Shown one piece after another: positions 38,119-47,638 of a stretch of DNA of 64,000 nt; position 1 is the first letter of the stretch; the number at the start of each line of letters is the position of its first letter. Made by a program: the position numbers and the translations under genes. Source of the DNA: Pseudophaeobacter leonis (lineage in GTDB: Bacteria; Pseudomonadota; Alphaproteobacteria; Rhodobacterales; Rhodobacteraceae); assembly GCF_002087335.1 (NCBI RefSeq), contig NZ_MWVJ01000102.1, positions 62,001 to 126,000 of the forward strand, given 5' to 3'. Under the pieces are notes generated by a model. That model saw only the letters and a list, made by a program, of their open reading frames with translations, made no database searches and was not told the origin of the DNA.

Positions 38119-38490
38119 AAGGTTCTGGCGGAAAGTAAAAGACCCGGCCGCGCTTGGGGCAACGATCTGTGGTATGTCCGACTGATAACCGCTGATGAAT
38201 GCGGAAGCTGGCACATCTGGACTGGCTCTGCCGCCGTTGGCCTGATTGGCCTGCGATTGATCTGGGGGCTGATTGGTTCCCGATAGGGCAGGTTTTCGCA
38301 ATTCCTGTTTAGACCGGGCGCGGTGACACTCTATCTGTGCACCACTCTGTGCACCGTTCGCCAGGGCCGCGAGGCGCGATATGCAGGCCGCAATCCTGCA
38401 GGGGCGGCGATGATCGTGGCGAACTTTGCAACCCTGTCAGCGACTGCCTTTACTGGTTGGCGCATGGTTAAACCCACGCGTCAGCCTTAG
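38119..38490 (+). pseudogene. Cytochrome b561 remnant
   Basis: The frame beginning at 38119 encodes, with an internal TAG, pieces typical of bacterial b561 or Ni/Fe-hydrogenase-type cytochrome b. These are TADECGSWHIWTGSAAVGLIG, LRLIWGLIGSR, then after the stop GRFSQFLFRPGAVTLYL and RYAGRNPAGAAMIVANFATL...TGWRM. The heme-ligand histidine in HIWTG survives. The N-terminal KVWDPxVRxFHW start and its histidine are lost. A small CTGTGCACC duplication lies near 38325-38350. It adjoins a PepSY gene and a two-component pair, a combination often found with such cytochromes. Confidence 0.72.
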
Positions 38491-38561
38491 CCGGACAATC
38501 GCAAAGGCCAGTACCAGCGGCCAATGAAATATACGCACCAGCGGATCCCGGACGCCGACCA

Positions 38562-38939
38562 TTATTCAACTACGGGCGATCTACTGGGGACAAATAGCTC
38601 ATTGGCAGGCGGTGCCAGCGCCTCGGTCGGGACGACGGAATTGCCACGGCCATGATCGTCGTCATGATCATCGAATTCAAAATCAACCATGGCCAGCGTG
38701 GCAGGGTCGACCTTGACCTCTATTTCACGGCCTTCAGCATCGCGACCTTTGATTTTATAGCAACCATCCTCCGTCCTGATCCGGCGGACAGTCCAGCCTT
38801 GGTCTGCGACCATTGCCAGCACCGCCTTACGGGGTTGCCATTGGCTCATAGGGACGTGGCACTCATCGCCATCAGCCAGTGCTGCGCCAGCCGCGACAAG
38901 GCCTGCAAGTAGGGGTGCCATGTTCAAATACGTCTTCAT
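38562..38939 (-). CDS. PepSY-domain periplasmic protein
   Basis: This 125-residue secreted protein has a signal peptide (MKTYLNMAPLLAGLVAAGAALA). It then has one PepSY-like domain (VLAMVADQGWTVRRIRTEDGCYKIKGRDAEGREIEVKVDPATLAMVDFEFD) and an Asp/His-rich stretch DDHDDDHGRG that could bind metal. It is divergent from the response regulator gene and convergent with the b561 remnant. Such proteins probably modulate or sense redox partners or metal in the periplasm (inference). Confidence 0.82.
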   Translation of the reverse strand: MKTYLNMAPLLAGLVAAGAALADGDECHVPMSQWQPRKAVLAMVADQGWTVRRIRTEDGCYKIKGRDAEGREIEVKVDPATLAMVDFEFDDHDDDHGRGNSVVPTEALAPPANELFVPSRSPVVE

Positions 38940-38986
38940 TGTTCCATTTCCTGAAACTGGATTCTCTCAGGCTTTGTCGCCCACCG

Positions 38987-39003
38987 ACCTGACGCCAACC
39001 TGA
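38987..39003. promoter_or_regulatory. Candidate OmpR-type direct repeat
   Basis: ACCTGA-CGCCA-ACCTGA, two identical hexamers with an 11-base period, lies in the divergent gap between the PepSY gene and the response regulator gene. OmpR-family regulators bind tandem half-sites at this spacing, so autoregulation plus PepSY control is plausible. Confidence 0.4.
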
Positions 39004-39084
39004 AGCGTATTGTCTTTGTGCTTAAGGTGCACATCAGCCTTTTCGGTGATAGAAGGACAACAGATGAAACGGGGCTAAACAGAT

Positions 39085-39744
39085 ATGCGCGTATTGTTGA
39101 TCGAGGATGACACAGTGCTTGGGGCTGCGGTACGTGATCAGATCGCCGCTGATGGCTACTCCGTTGACTGGGCGACACGACTGGACGCAGCAAGCGAATT
39201 TGTGGCGGTTGCCGCCCATGATTTAATTCTGCTCGACCTGATGCTGCCCGATGGTCGGGGTCAGCCATTTTTGCGCCGTCTTAGAAAGCAGGGGGATGTA
39301 ACGCCCGTGATCATCCTGACTGCGCTCGATCAGATCAGCGACCGGATCGACGGACTGAACGCTGGGGCTGATGATTATATGGTTAAACCCTTTGATCTGG
39401 CCGAGCTTTCAGCCCGGGTCGGTGCGGTTGCCAGGCGGTATTCAGGCAATCCCAACCCGCTGGTCACTTTGGCCGATTTAGAGGTGGATCTTGCCGCGCG
39501 TTCGGTGCACCGCGCTGGCAAGTTGGTGCCGCTAACCGCCAGGGAATGGGTGCTGTTCGAGGCCTTTGTACAACGGCCCGGGCAGCTATTGTCCAAAACC
39601 CAGCTAGAGGAGCGTCTCTATTCCTTTGGATCGGAAATCGAGAGCAACACGATCGAAGTCCACGTTAGTCGTTTGCGCAAAAAACTGGGGCATGAACGGA
39701 TCGAGACAGTACGCGGTTTAGGCTACCGGCTGGGTGCAGCATGA
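39085..39744 (+). CDS. OmpR-family response regulator
   Basis: This 219-residue regulator has an N-terminal receiver with phospho-acceptor D51 (LILLDLMLPDGRG), acidic pocket EDD and lysine in VKPFD. The C-terminal winged helix (LTAREWVLFEAFVQRPGQLLSKTQLEERLY, IEVHVSRLRKKLG, RGLGYRL) is typical of the QseB/TctD branch. The stop overlaps the kinase ATG as ATGA. It is divergent from the PepSY gene. Confidence 0.95.
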   Translation: MRVLLIEDDTVLGAAVRDQIAADGYSVDWATRLDAASEFVAVAAHDLILLDLMLPDGRGQPFLRRLRKQGDVTPVIILTALDQISDRIDGLNAGADDYMVKPFDLAELSARVGAVARRYSGNPNPLVTLADLEVDLAARSVHRAGKLVPLTAREWVLFEAFVQRPGQLLSKTQLEERLYSFGSEIESNTIEVHVSRLRKKLGHERIETVRGLGYRLGAA

Positions 39745-41078
39745 AAATGCCCAGCTCTCTACAAGGCCGACTGGCACTCGCACTGGGGCTGTCGCTGACG
39801 CTGTTATGGCTGGTCACGGCATGGGCTACGAGCACGCTGCTCAGGGCCGAGATGGGCGAAGTATTCGATTCCACATTGGAGGAAACGGCACAACGAATCC
39901 TGCCTCTGGCGGTTCTCGATACGATCAATCGCGAGGGGGGAGTCGGTCAGCGCATCTCCACATTGCACGAGCACGAAGAGTTCTTCACCTATATTGTGCG
40001 CGATGATCAGGGTCATGTCCTGCTGCGATCGCATGCCGCTGAGGATGCGGTTTTTCCGGCGTTTGACGGGATGGGATTCCGCCAAACTGCGACCCACAGG
40101 CTCTATTATGATGCCGCGCTGCAAGGGTCGATCACTATTGCAGTCGCTGAGCCGCTGAGCCATCGCGCCGATGTCGCGCGCGAAGTTACAATTGGGTTAA
40201 TCTTGCCGCTATCTGTGGTCATTCCGCTTGGCTTGATCGGCGTGTTATTTATTGTCCAGCTCAGTCTGCGATCCGTACGGCGCTTTAGCCGTGCCTTGGC
40301 AAGACGGGGCGCAAGCGATCTTTCGGCGGTTGGCGATGATAAACTTCCCGAGGAAATCAAGCCCATGGCTAAAGCCGTGAACAACGTGCTGAACCGTCTG
40401 GGTCGCACGCTTGAGGCCGAACGAAGCTTTGCCGCAAACGCCGCGCACGAATTGCGCACTCCCGTTGCCGCAGCGCTGGCACAGACCCAACGTCTGATGA
40501 GCGAGACATCCGATGCCAATGTGGGCCAAAGGGCTGACGACATCGAGGTGTCACTCAGACGATTGACCCGGTTGTCTGAAAAACTCATGCAATTGGCGCG
40601 CGCCGAAGGCGGACGCTTGCGGCTCGACAACAGCTCAGATCTGCGCCCCATACTCAGAATGGCGCTCACTGAATTGAACCAAGCCGCAGGACCAGGCCGT
40701 ATTGAAATTGAAACCCCAGCCAAACCGGTACTGTCGGACCTTGATCCTGATGCGTTCGCCATCGTCGTCCGAAACTTAGTCGAAAATGCCCTGCGTCATG
40801 GCGGCAGCGACACCGCAATTAAAGTGCGCCTGAACCGTAATGGTACCCTGCACGTGATCAACGATGGCCCTCCAGTCTCACCCGAAATACTGGCCCGATT
40901 AACCGCGCGTTTCGAGCGCGGGCAGACGAGCGGTAAAGGCAGCGGACTGGGCTTGTCCATTGTGCAAGCAATTGCGGATGGCGGGCAAGCGACATTGGTG
41001 CTGCACTCGCCGCTACCGGGCGGGACGGAGGGATTCGAGGCGGTGTTTCAACTACCGGGGAGTGCTGAAAAAGATTGA
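39741..41078 (+). CDS. Sensor histidine kinase, QseC/TctE type
   Basis: This 445-residue membrane kinase has two membrane helices (about residues 12-34 and 156-182) flanking a periplasmic sensor domain. A HAMP-like linker and HisKA domain follow with H236 in ANAAHELRTPVAAALAQ. The ATPase has N-box NLVENALRHGG and G-box GKGSGLGLSIVQAIA. It is translationally coupled to the response regulator. With the PepSY and cytochrome genes it may respond to a redox or metal cue; the signal is not known. Confidence 0.94.
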   Translation: MKMPSSLQGRLALALGLSLTLLWLVTAWATSTLLRAEMGEVFDSTLEETAQRILPLAVLDTINREGGVGQRISTLHEHEEFFTYIVRDDQGHVLLRSHAAEDAVFPAFDGMGFRQTATHRLYYDAALQGSITIAVAEPLSHRADVAREVTIGLILPLSVVIPLGLIGVLFIVQLSLRSVRRFSRALARRGASDLSAVGDDKLPEEIKPMAKAVNNVLNRLGRTLEAERSFAANAAHELRTPVAAALAQTQRLMSETSDANVGQRADDIEVSLRRLTRLSEKLMQLARAEGGRLRLDNSSDLRPILRMALTELNQAAGPGRIEIETPAKPVLSDLDPDAFAIVVRNLVENALRHGGSDTAIKVRLNRNGTLHVINDGPPVSPEILARLTARFERGQTSGKGSGLGLSIVQAIADGGQATLVLHSPLPGGTEGFEAVFQLPGSAEKD

Positions 41079-41802
41079 TGGTCGCTTTCATCAGTTTATT
41101 TGTGCCTTCTTGAAAAAACGGTCAGCGAAACCTGAAACGACCACCCACACCCCAAGGTGCAAGATCGCCGCCCCAAACACAGGACATCTTGCAAGCGCCG
41201 CCTGGCATTTTGTGGGTCGGGCCGTCCTTGCCTTTGGGCGGTATTTTGGCCGGTGTACAGAGGCTCTGACTTTCAATGTCGCCAACCTGTCGCGATCCAA
41301 TCCGGGACGTCTTCCCATGCGCCTTGCGCAACGATAAGGCGGTTGCTCATGTGGTTCCTCCAAGAGGAGGATATCCGACTTTTGTTTATCTGTGAAAATA
41401 TCCGCCTCCGATAGCGCATGACTTGCACTCCATCTCTTCAAAAGGACTTACGTGTTGCAGCGACCCGTTGAAGCCACCCCACAAAGCCGACATCTAAGCA
41501 GTCTGCAGCATCATTTGATGCCACTATGGTACGCTGAGCGTCCGCTTTCGGGAAAACAGCACTAGTAGTTCGCATCTGCAGCGGTCCTGTCGCGGCAGGC
41601 GGAATGAACGTCCAGAAAGGGTTGACAGAAGTATATCGGCGCCAATCCATTTCAAATCCGCAGCATTCCATCGCCAAATTGTTCTGGCTTTGCCTCAGTC
41701 TTGCCGCAGTGATGAATAGACTGTGTCAAAGCCCGTAGCCCCCTCGCCTTTGTCTTGAGGCGGCGCAAGAGCAAACCCGTGACAACCAGAGCAGGCCTCG
41801 CG
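41079..41802. other. Right edge of the accessory island, no intact gene
   Basis: No credible gene is seen in these 724 bases. A short minus-strand frame from about 41353 begins MSNRLIVAQGAWEDVPDWIATGW and stops; it looks like the start of a small DNA-binding protein cut off early. The rest has mixed composition and no ribosome sites in front of its small frames. It probably is debris from past insertions. Confidence 0.5.
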
Positions 41803-43110
41803 ATGAATATGCAAAACAGCCCCGTCACTGCCCCCCCGGCCCCAAAAGGCCTGCAGCAGATGCAGCTTCCGATCGTGATGATGCGGGATATCTTGCTGAA
41901 AACGATCTTTCGCAAGAACGTCAATATCGTCAGCGAGGTCGCCGAGGCAATCTGCCTGCCAGTGCCGGTGACACAAGAGCTGATCGACATGGCCCGCGAG
42001 CAAAAGCTGCTGGAGGCCACCGGGACGCTTAATGCCAACAGTGGCAACGAGATGGGCTATCAGCTGACGGATGCGGGCAAGGCACGCGCGCAGGATGCCC
42101 TCAGCCAATCAGAATATTTTGGTGCCATGCCGGTGCCGCTGGATGTCTACCGCGAACAGATTGAGCGGCAGTCCATTCGCAACATCATGGTAACGCGCGC
42201 TCAATTGGTCAGCGCCATGGGGCATCTGGTGCTGCCCGACAGCCTGCTCGACCATCTGGGGCCTGCGGTCAGTGCCGGGCGCTCGATCCTGATGTATGGC
42301 CCGCCCGGCAACGGGAAATCCTCGATCTCGAACGGTATTCGCGACGCGCTGGGAGATCACGTCTATGTGCCGCGCGCCATTGAATATGCCGGTCAGGTGA
42401 TCACCGTCTATGACCCCATCGTGCATACGCTGATCAATGAGGTCCCTGAGGATCCCAATGCCATCCGCCGCCCAAAGAGGTTTGACAGCCGCTATGTCAA
42501 ATGCGAACGCCCCACGGTGATCACCGGCGGTGAGCTGACGCTGGATATGCTGGATCTGGTCTACAACTCCACGGCGCGCACCTATCAGGCGCCGCTGCAG
42601 CTGAAATCGGCTGGCGGCATTTTCATCGTTGATGACCTTGGACGGCAAGCCGAGCCGCCGCAAACGCTGGTCAACCGCTGGATTGTGCCGCTGGAAGAGA
42701 ACAAGGATATCCTCGCCCTGCAATCGGGGGAGAAATTCGAGGTGCCCTTTGACACCCTGGTGATTTTTTCCACCAACTTTCACCCCAACGAGATCTTTGA
42801 TCAGGCAGCGCTGCGACGGATCTTTTTCAAGATCAAGATCGACGGTCCCAATCAGGAGAACTTCCTCAAGATCTTTGCCATGGTGGCGCGCAAAAAGGGC
42901 GTGCCGCTGGATGAAAGCACTCTGATCCATCTCCTGAAGGTGAAATACCCGACCATCGCCAACACCTATGCCAACTATCAGCCGGTTTTCCTGATCGACC
43001 AGATGATTGCGATCTGCGAATTTGAGGGCATTGCCTACCAAATGAGTCCGGAGCTTATCGACCGGGCCTGGGCCAATATGTTTGTCAAAGACGAGATGAT
43101 CGTAAAATAG
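41803..43110 (+). CDS. AAA+ ATPase with N-terminal winged helix
   Basis: The product is about 435 residues from ATG 41803 (MNMQNSPVTAPPAPKGLQQ); an in-frame ATG at 41755 is less likely. An N-terminal helical domain (DILLKTIFRKNVNIVSEVAEAICLPVPVTQELI) looks like a winged helix. The ATPase has Walker A MYGPPGNGKSSI, Walker B GGIFIVDDLGRQ, sensor 1 VIFSTN and arginine finger region DQAALRRIFFKI. It resembles conserved alphaproteobacterial ATPases of unknown substrate. It has no same-strand neighbour before the thioesterase and could be a regulatory or remodelling ATPase. Confidence 0.8.
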   Translation: MNMQNSPVTAPPAPKGLQQMQLPIVMMRDILLKTIFRKNVNIVSEVAEAICLPVPVTQELIDMAREQKLLEATGTLNANSGNEMGYQLTDAGKARAQDALSQSEYFGAMPVPLDVYREQIERQSIRNIMVTRAQLVSAMGHLVLPDSLLDHLGPAVSAGRSILMYGPPGNGKSSISNGIRDALGDHVYVPRAIEYAGQVITVYDPIVHTLINEVPEDPNAIRRPKRFDSRYVKCERPTVITGGELTLDMLDLVYNSTARTYQAPLQLKSAGGIFIVDDLGRQAEPPQTLVNRWIVPLEENKDILALQSGEKFEVPFDTLVIFSTNFHPNEIFDQAALRRIFFKIKIDGPNQENFLKIFAMVARKKGVPLDESTLIHLLKVKYPTIANTYANYQPVFLIDQMIAICEFEGIAYQMSPELIDRAWANMFVKDEMIVK

Positions 43111-43305
43111 CTCTGTTGCATGTTGCTCTGTATGTTGCCACTGTGTGGCTCCCGACTGCCCATCATCCGCCGACATGGCAGGTGCCTACGGACCATCGCC
43201 ACAGCTGAGGGGCCGCAGCCAGCACTCTGGCGCAGCGTCACCCGTACAGATCGCAACCGCGCGGTTAGGGTCGCAGCCAACAGCGATCAACAAGGACATC
43301 TCCCT

Positions 43306-43713
43306 TTGGCACAGCGTATTCGCAAAAGCTTTGGCCGCCAAAGCATGATGGAAACTCTCGGCGCCTCCCTCCGCAGCGTCTCTGCGGGTGAAGTCGTGAT
43401 CGAAGCCCCCATCCTGCCGGGCAGCCGCCAACAACAGGGCTTTGCCCATGCCGCCCTGACCTTTGCCCTAGGTGATAGTGCGGCGGGCTACTCTGCTCTC
43501 ACGCTGCTGCCCGAGGATCAGGACGTGATGACCGCAGAGATCAAGGTCAACCTGCTGGCCCCCGGAGCTGGTGATCTGCTGCGCGCCACCGGCAGGGGGA
43601 TCAAACCCGGACGCCGCCTTGTTGTGGTCAGCGCCGAGGTGCATGCGGTGACAGGCGCTGAGGAAAAGCTGATCGCAGTGCTGCAGGGCACCATGATGCC
43701 AGTTTCGCCTTAA
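43306..43713 (+). CDS. PaaI-like hotdog thioesterase
   Basis: This small hotdog-fold protein (about 135 residues) contains IEAPILPGSRQQQGFAHAALTFALGDSAAGYSALTLLPED and TAEIKVNLLAPGAGDLLRATGRGIKPGRRLVVVSAEV, as in PaaI/YdiI acyl-CoA thioesterases. TTG 43306 is taken as the start: it gives LAQRIRKSFGRQSMME and has AAGGA 9-10 bases upstream. The frame is open back to 43120, but the earlier part does not look like the family. It is convergent with folD, separated by a hairpin. Confidence 0.78.
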   Translation: MAQRIRKSFGRQSMMETLGASLRSVSAGEVVIEAPILPGSRQQQGFAHAALTFALGDSAAGYSALTLLPEDQDVMTAEIKVNLLAPGAGDLLRATGRGIKPGRRLVVVSAEVHAVTGAEEKLIAVLQGTMMPVSP

Positions 43714-43735
43714 AACCAACCTCGCCCAAACACTA

Positions 43736-43760
43736 ACGGGCGCCCCAATAGGACGCCCGT
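43736..43760. terminator. Hairpin terminator between the thioesterase and folD
   Basis: ACGGGCG (43736-43742) pairs with CGCCCGT (43754-43760), with CC/GG extending the stem inside; GTTTGA follows. It lies between convergent genes and could serve both. Short CAGGCCAG-like direct repeats follow at about 43780-43865, reaching the folD end. Confidence 0.6.
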
Positions 43761-43847
43761 GTTTGACAGGTGGAGCTGCCAGAGCTCAGGCCAGAGCTCT
43801 GGCCAGACTTCAGGCCAGTCTTCAGGCCTTCATTCATCAGGCCGCTA

Positions 43848-44749
43848 TCAGGCTGTCAGGCCTTCCGGCTCTGCCAGCCCGTTGGCGCGGCAGCAGGCGG
43901 TCACGGTATTGGCCAACAGGCATGCGATGGTCATGGGACCAACGCCGCCGGGCACCGGCGTGATGGCACCGGCGCGCGCCGAGCAGCTGGCGAAATCAAC
44001 ATCGCCCACCAGCTTCATTTTGCCTTCGCCCTTTTCAGGGGCCGGGATCCGGTTGATGCCCACGTCGATCACGGTGGCGCCTTCCTTGATCCAGTCGCCC
44101 GGCACCATTTCGGGACGGCCCACGGCGGCGACCACGATATCGGCGCGGCGCACCACCTCTGGCAGATCTTTGGTGCGGCTATGCGCAATGGTAACGGTGC
44201 AGCTGTCGCCCAGCAGCAGCTGCGCCATAGGTTTGCCGACGATGTTGGAGCGGCCAATGACAACAGCATTCATGCCAGACAGGCTGCCATGATAGTCGCG
44301 CAGCATCATCAGACAGCCCAGCGGCGTGCAGGGCACCATGCTCTTTTGTCCGGTGCCCAACAGGCCAACGTTGGAGATATGAAACCCTTCCACGTCTTTT
44401 TCCGGTGCGATGGAGTTGATGATCAGGTCTTCATTCAGATGACCAGGCAGTGGCAGCTGCACCAAAATACCATGCACAGCCGGGTCGTTGTTCAGCCTGG
44501 TGATGACAGCCAGCAGTCCTCTTCAGAGGTGTCCGCCTCCATCTTATGCTCGTAAGAGTTCATGCCCACCTCGACGGTCAGCTTGCCCTTGGAGCGCACA
44601 TAGACCTGGCTTGCGGGATCTTCGCCCACCAGCACCACAGCGAGGCCGGGGATGATGTCGTTTTCTTCTTTCAGCCGCGCAACATGGCCTGCCACTTTTT
44701 CACGTACCGTGGCGGCAAAGGCTTTGCCGTCAATGATGTCTGCTGCCAT
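43848..44749 (-). CDS. folD: Methylenetetrahydrofolate dehydrogenase/cyclohydrolase, apparent frameshift
   Basis: FolD interconverts 5,10-methylene-THF and 10-formyl-THF. The start [15 protein letters not shown] at 44749 has GGAAA upstream. Active-site residues lie in [12 protein letters not shown] and [12 protein letters not shown], and the NADP domain has [17 protein letters not shown] and [16 protein letters not shown]. The frame breaks near 44516-44517, between TSEED and [12 protein letters not shown], from one missing base. The full protein would be about 300 residues. It pairs with fhs just upstream for one-carbon metabolism. Confidence 0.92.
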
Positions 44750-44925
44750 TGCATTTTTCCTTGTGCCGCGCACCGAGCCGGCCCGCTTGTTGGTTTCATA
44801 GCCCTCAGAGGGTCTGGCCGCGCAGGGCCCGGCGCGCCACTGGCGCCACAGTCCCGCTCTCAGGCCGGGATACATACTCAAACGGCCCGAGAGGGTCCCG
44901 GGCCGCAGATTGCGCGTTTTTGCGC

Positions 44926-46602
44926 CTAGAACAAGCCTTCGATTTGGCCTTCGTCATTCAGGTGGATGTTTTCCGCCGCAGGCACCCGTGGCAGACCCGG
45001 CATGGTCATGATTTCACCGCAGACCGCGACAATGAACCCGGCCCCCGCTGACAGGCGCACCTCACGCACCGGAACCGAATGTCCGGTGGGTGCGCCGCGC
45101 AGGGTGGGGTCGGTCGAGAAAGAATACTGGGTCTTGGCCATGCAGACCGGCAGATTGCCATAGCCTGCCTCTTCCCATTCTTTCAGCTGGTTGCGGATTT
45201 TGCTGTCGGCCAGCACTTCGTCGGCGCGGTAGATCCGCTTGGCGATGGTGTCGATCTTGTCAAACAGGCTCATTTCATCGGGGTAGATCGGGGCAAAATT
45301 GGCCTGATCCGCATCAACGATTTCAACAACCTTTTTGGCCAGATCGGCAGAGCCTTCCGAACCCAGCTCCCAGTGGCGCGACAGCACCGCCTCGACGCCA
45401 TGGGTGGCGGCGTAGGTTTTGACAGCCTCTACTTCGGCATCGGTGTCAGTGACAAAGTGGTTGATGGCAACAACAACCGGCACGCCAAAGCTTTTGATGT
45501 TTTCAATGTGACGGCCAAGGTTGGCACAGCCATTGTTGACGGCCTCGACGTTCTCGCCGCCCAGATCCGCCTTGGCCACGCCGCCGTTCATCTTCATCGC
45601 CCGCACAGTGGCCACCAGCACCACAGCAGACGGCGCAATGCCCGCCTTGCGGCATTTGATGTTCATGAACTTTTCAGCGCCGAGATCAGCGCCAAAGCCC
45701 GCTTCGGTCACAACATAGTCCGAGACCTTCAGCGCGGTTTTGGTGGCAATGACCGAGTTACAGCCGTGGGCGATATTGGCAAAGGGGCCGCCATGTACAA
45801 AGGCAGCATTGTTTTCCAGCGTCTGCACCAGGTTTGGCTGCATCGCGTCCTTCAGCAGAACGGTCATGGCGCCAGCGGCTTTGATGTCGCGGCAATAGAC
45901 TGGTGTTTTGTCGCGGCGGTACGCCACGATGATGTCACCCAGACGCTGTTCCAGGTCTTTCAGATCATTGGCCAGGCATAGGATCGCCATGACCTCAGAG
46001 GCCACGGTGATGTCAAACCCGGTTTCGCGCGGAAAGCCGTTGGACACACCGCCCAGAGAGGCCGTGATCTGACGCAGGGCGCGGTCGTTCATATCGACCA
46101 CGCGGCGCCATACCACACGACGTGTATCAATTTCGAGCTCGTTGCCCCAATAGATATGGTTGTCGATCATCGCAGACAAAAGCGAGTGGGCGCTGGTGAT
46201 TGCGTGGAAATCGCCGGTGAAGTGCAGGTTCATGTCCTCCATCGGGACAACCTGTGCATAGCCGCCGCCCGCAGCGCCACCCTTCATGCCAAAGTTCGGC
46301 CCCAGCGAGGCTTCGCGAATGCAAACCATGGCGTTTTTGCCAATGCGGTTCAGACCATCGCCCAGACCCACGGTGGTGGTGGTCTTGCCTTCGCCCGCAG
46401 GCGTTGGGTTGATCGCAGTCACCAGGACCAGCTTGCCATCCGTCCGGTCCTGTACCGAGTTGATGAATGCCTGGCTGACCTTGGCTTTGTCATGGCCATA
46501 GGGCAGCAAGTCAGCGCTCGAAATGCCGATCTTGGCACCAATCTCCTGGATTGGCAGCTTCTGCGCCTCACGGGCGATCTCGATATCACTCTTGTAGCTC
46601 AT
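44926..46602 (-). CDS. fhs: Formate-tetrahydrofolate ligase
   Basis: This 558-residue enzyme makes 10-formyl-THF from formate, ATP and THF. The P-loop-like [18 protein letters not shown] (about residues 66-83) and the start [21 protein letters not shown] are characteristic. TGSSGSA-type motifs lie in [24 protein letters not shown]. The frame is intact. With folD, 176 bases downstream, it forms the reversible C1 route used by Roseobacters for formate and methyl-group oxidation. Confidence 0.95.
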   Translation of the reverse strand: MSYKSDIEIAREAQKLPIQEIGAKIGISSADLLPYGHDKAKVSQAFINSVQDRTDGKLVLVTAINPTPAGEGKTTTTVGLGDGLNRIGKNAMVCIREASLGPNFGMKGGAAGGGYAQVVPMEDMNLHFTGDFHAITSAHSLLSAMIDNHIYWGNELEIDTRRVVWRRVVDMNDRALRQITASLGGVSNGFPRETGFDITVASEVMAILCLANDLKDLEQRLGDIIVAYRRDKTPVYCRDIKAAGAMTVLLKDAMQPNLVQTLENNAAFVHGGPFANIAHGCNSVIATKTALKVSDYVVTEAGFGADLGAEKFMNIKCRKAGIAPSAVVLVATVRAMKMNGGVAKADLGGENVEAVNNGCANLGRHIENIKSFGVPVVVAINHFVTDTDAEVEAVKTYAATHGVEAVLSRHWELGSEGSADLAKKVVEIVDADQANFAPIYPDEMSLFDKIDTIAKRIYRADEVLADSKIRNQLKEWEEAGYGNLPVCMAKTQYSFSTDPTLRGAPTGHSVPVREVRLSAGAGFIVAVCGEIMTMPGLPRVPAAENIHLNDEGQIEGLF

Positions 46603-46789
46603 GACCTGGTTCCTGAATGTGAGAAAACAATGATCGACGTCGAAGCGCCGGTTCTGCTGCAGATTTAGCCAGAATGCGAGGTGGCGCGCGCGTGGTTTCC
46701 GACATTATCCGGCGTTGAAGCGGCGTTGACACATAGTTTGCCGCACCAAATGTCGCCAAAACGGAAGGTCTGTAACCGATGGGTTGCCC

Positions 46790-47413
46790 CTAGGGGGCCC
46801 AGGCCCGCTGGTCGGGCACAAAAAGCTGCAGGCTGTCACCGATCTTCAACTGCCCCGGCCGCTCGACCCAGGCGGTGATTCCCCGCCGACTGCTTGCGGC
46901 GCGTTTGAATTTTGGGCCAAAGCCGGCATGAGCCTTGTCAATTTCACGCCCCGGCAGGATGCAGGGGCGGTTCTCCATGTCCACGGTAAGCACCATGCCA
47001 TCCGGTCCCTGCAGCCGCGACGAAGGCGGCACAAAAGTGAAATCAGGAATACCGCGCAGCACCAGATTTGCGCCCAGCGAGCGCGGATCGACCTGCTCCA
47101 GCCCCATGTCCGCAGCAATCAGCGCCAGCTCCTCTTCAGACAGAATGCTCAGCTGCCTGACATTGCGGATTGTGGTCCCCTGCGGGTACAGGTTGGACAC
47201 CCGCACACAGGATGACCGGTTCTCACCCTGGTGCCGCTCGCCCAACAGACAATGAAACCCAAGGCTGAGAGCCGCAACAGCCGAGGCCGCGATCCCGGCA
47301 TCAGAAGGCGTCTCCCCGGCCCAAACCACCTCTCCCTTGAATTCTGTCTCCAGCAATACCGGCATCCTGCATCCCAACAATTGTTGTTTCAGTGTCTCAA
47401 GGGCCCAAACCAT
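46790..47413 (-). CDS. MOSC-domain protein
   Basis: This 207-residue protein has a MOSC (molybdenum cofactor sulfurase C-terminal) domain. It shows TTIRNVRQLSILSEEELALIAADMGLE, LGANLVLRGIPDFTFVPPSSRL and GREIDKAHAGFGPKFKRAASSRRGITAWV. Stand-alone MOSC proteins carry sulfur or reduce N-hydroxylated compounds with molybdenum cofactor. A typical catalytic cysteine is not obvious; C-P-x motif candidates are ENRSSC and NRPCIL. It stands alone between fhs and ftsH. An in-frame ATG at 47365 is an alternative start. Confidence 0.82.
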   Translation of the reverse strand: MVWALETLKQQLLGCRMPVLLETEFKGEVVWAGETPSDAGIAASAVAALSLGFHCLLGERHQGENRSSCVRVSNLYPQGTTIRNVRQLSILSEEELALIAADMGLEQVDPRSLGANLVLRGIPDFTFVPPSSRLQGPDGMVLTVDMENRPCILPGREIDKAHAGFGPKFKRAASSRRGITAWVERPGQLKIGDSLQLFVPDQRAWAP

Positions 47414-47444
47414 AGAGCCTCATGATGGAATGGAAAGCCCCTTT

Positions 47445-47516
47445 GGATCGGATCGCTTAGCGATCCGATCCGGGCGCGGCGCGGGCAGGCAGCTTTCTGC
47501 CTGCCCGCGCCGCGCC
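47445..47516. repeat. Two adjacent perfect hairpins upstream of the MOSC gene
   Basis: GGATCGGATCGC (47445-47456) and GCGATCCGATCC (47460-47471) make a 12-bp stem with loop TTA. One base later a 20-bp perfect stem starts: its arms at 47473-47492 and 47497-47516 enclose CTTT. They lie in the gap between the ftsH stop side and the MOSC start. No T-run follows, so their role as terminators is unsure; they resemble REP-type elements but not the six-copy family. Confidence 0.75.
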
Positions 47517-47638
47517 ACCCCCCAAAAGCAAATCTTGGCGCTTTGCGCACATGATGCGAAAGGGCTTCCTCCAAACAAAAACCCCGAAAACCAGTCAAAA
47601 GCTTCGGGGTCCTGTTCTAGGCTGTTCTAAAGGCAGCT

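Noticed and set aside
41622-41650. TTGACA-led promoter for the AAA+ ATPase gene
   Set aside because: The expected -10 region (ATCCAT) matches poorly, and the distance to the start is long.
42109-43176. Minus-strand frame of 355 codons opposite the AAA+ ATPase
   Set aside because: The sense strand encodes intact Walker motifs; the antisense frame has no domain or ribosome site.
46603-46789. Possible folate riboswitch before fhs
   Set aside because: I could not fold the leader into a known THF-type consensus by eye; nothing distinctive was seen.
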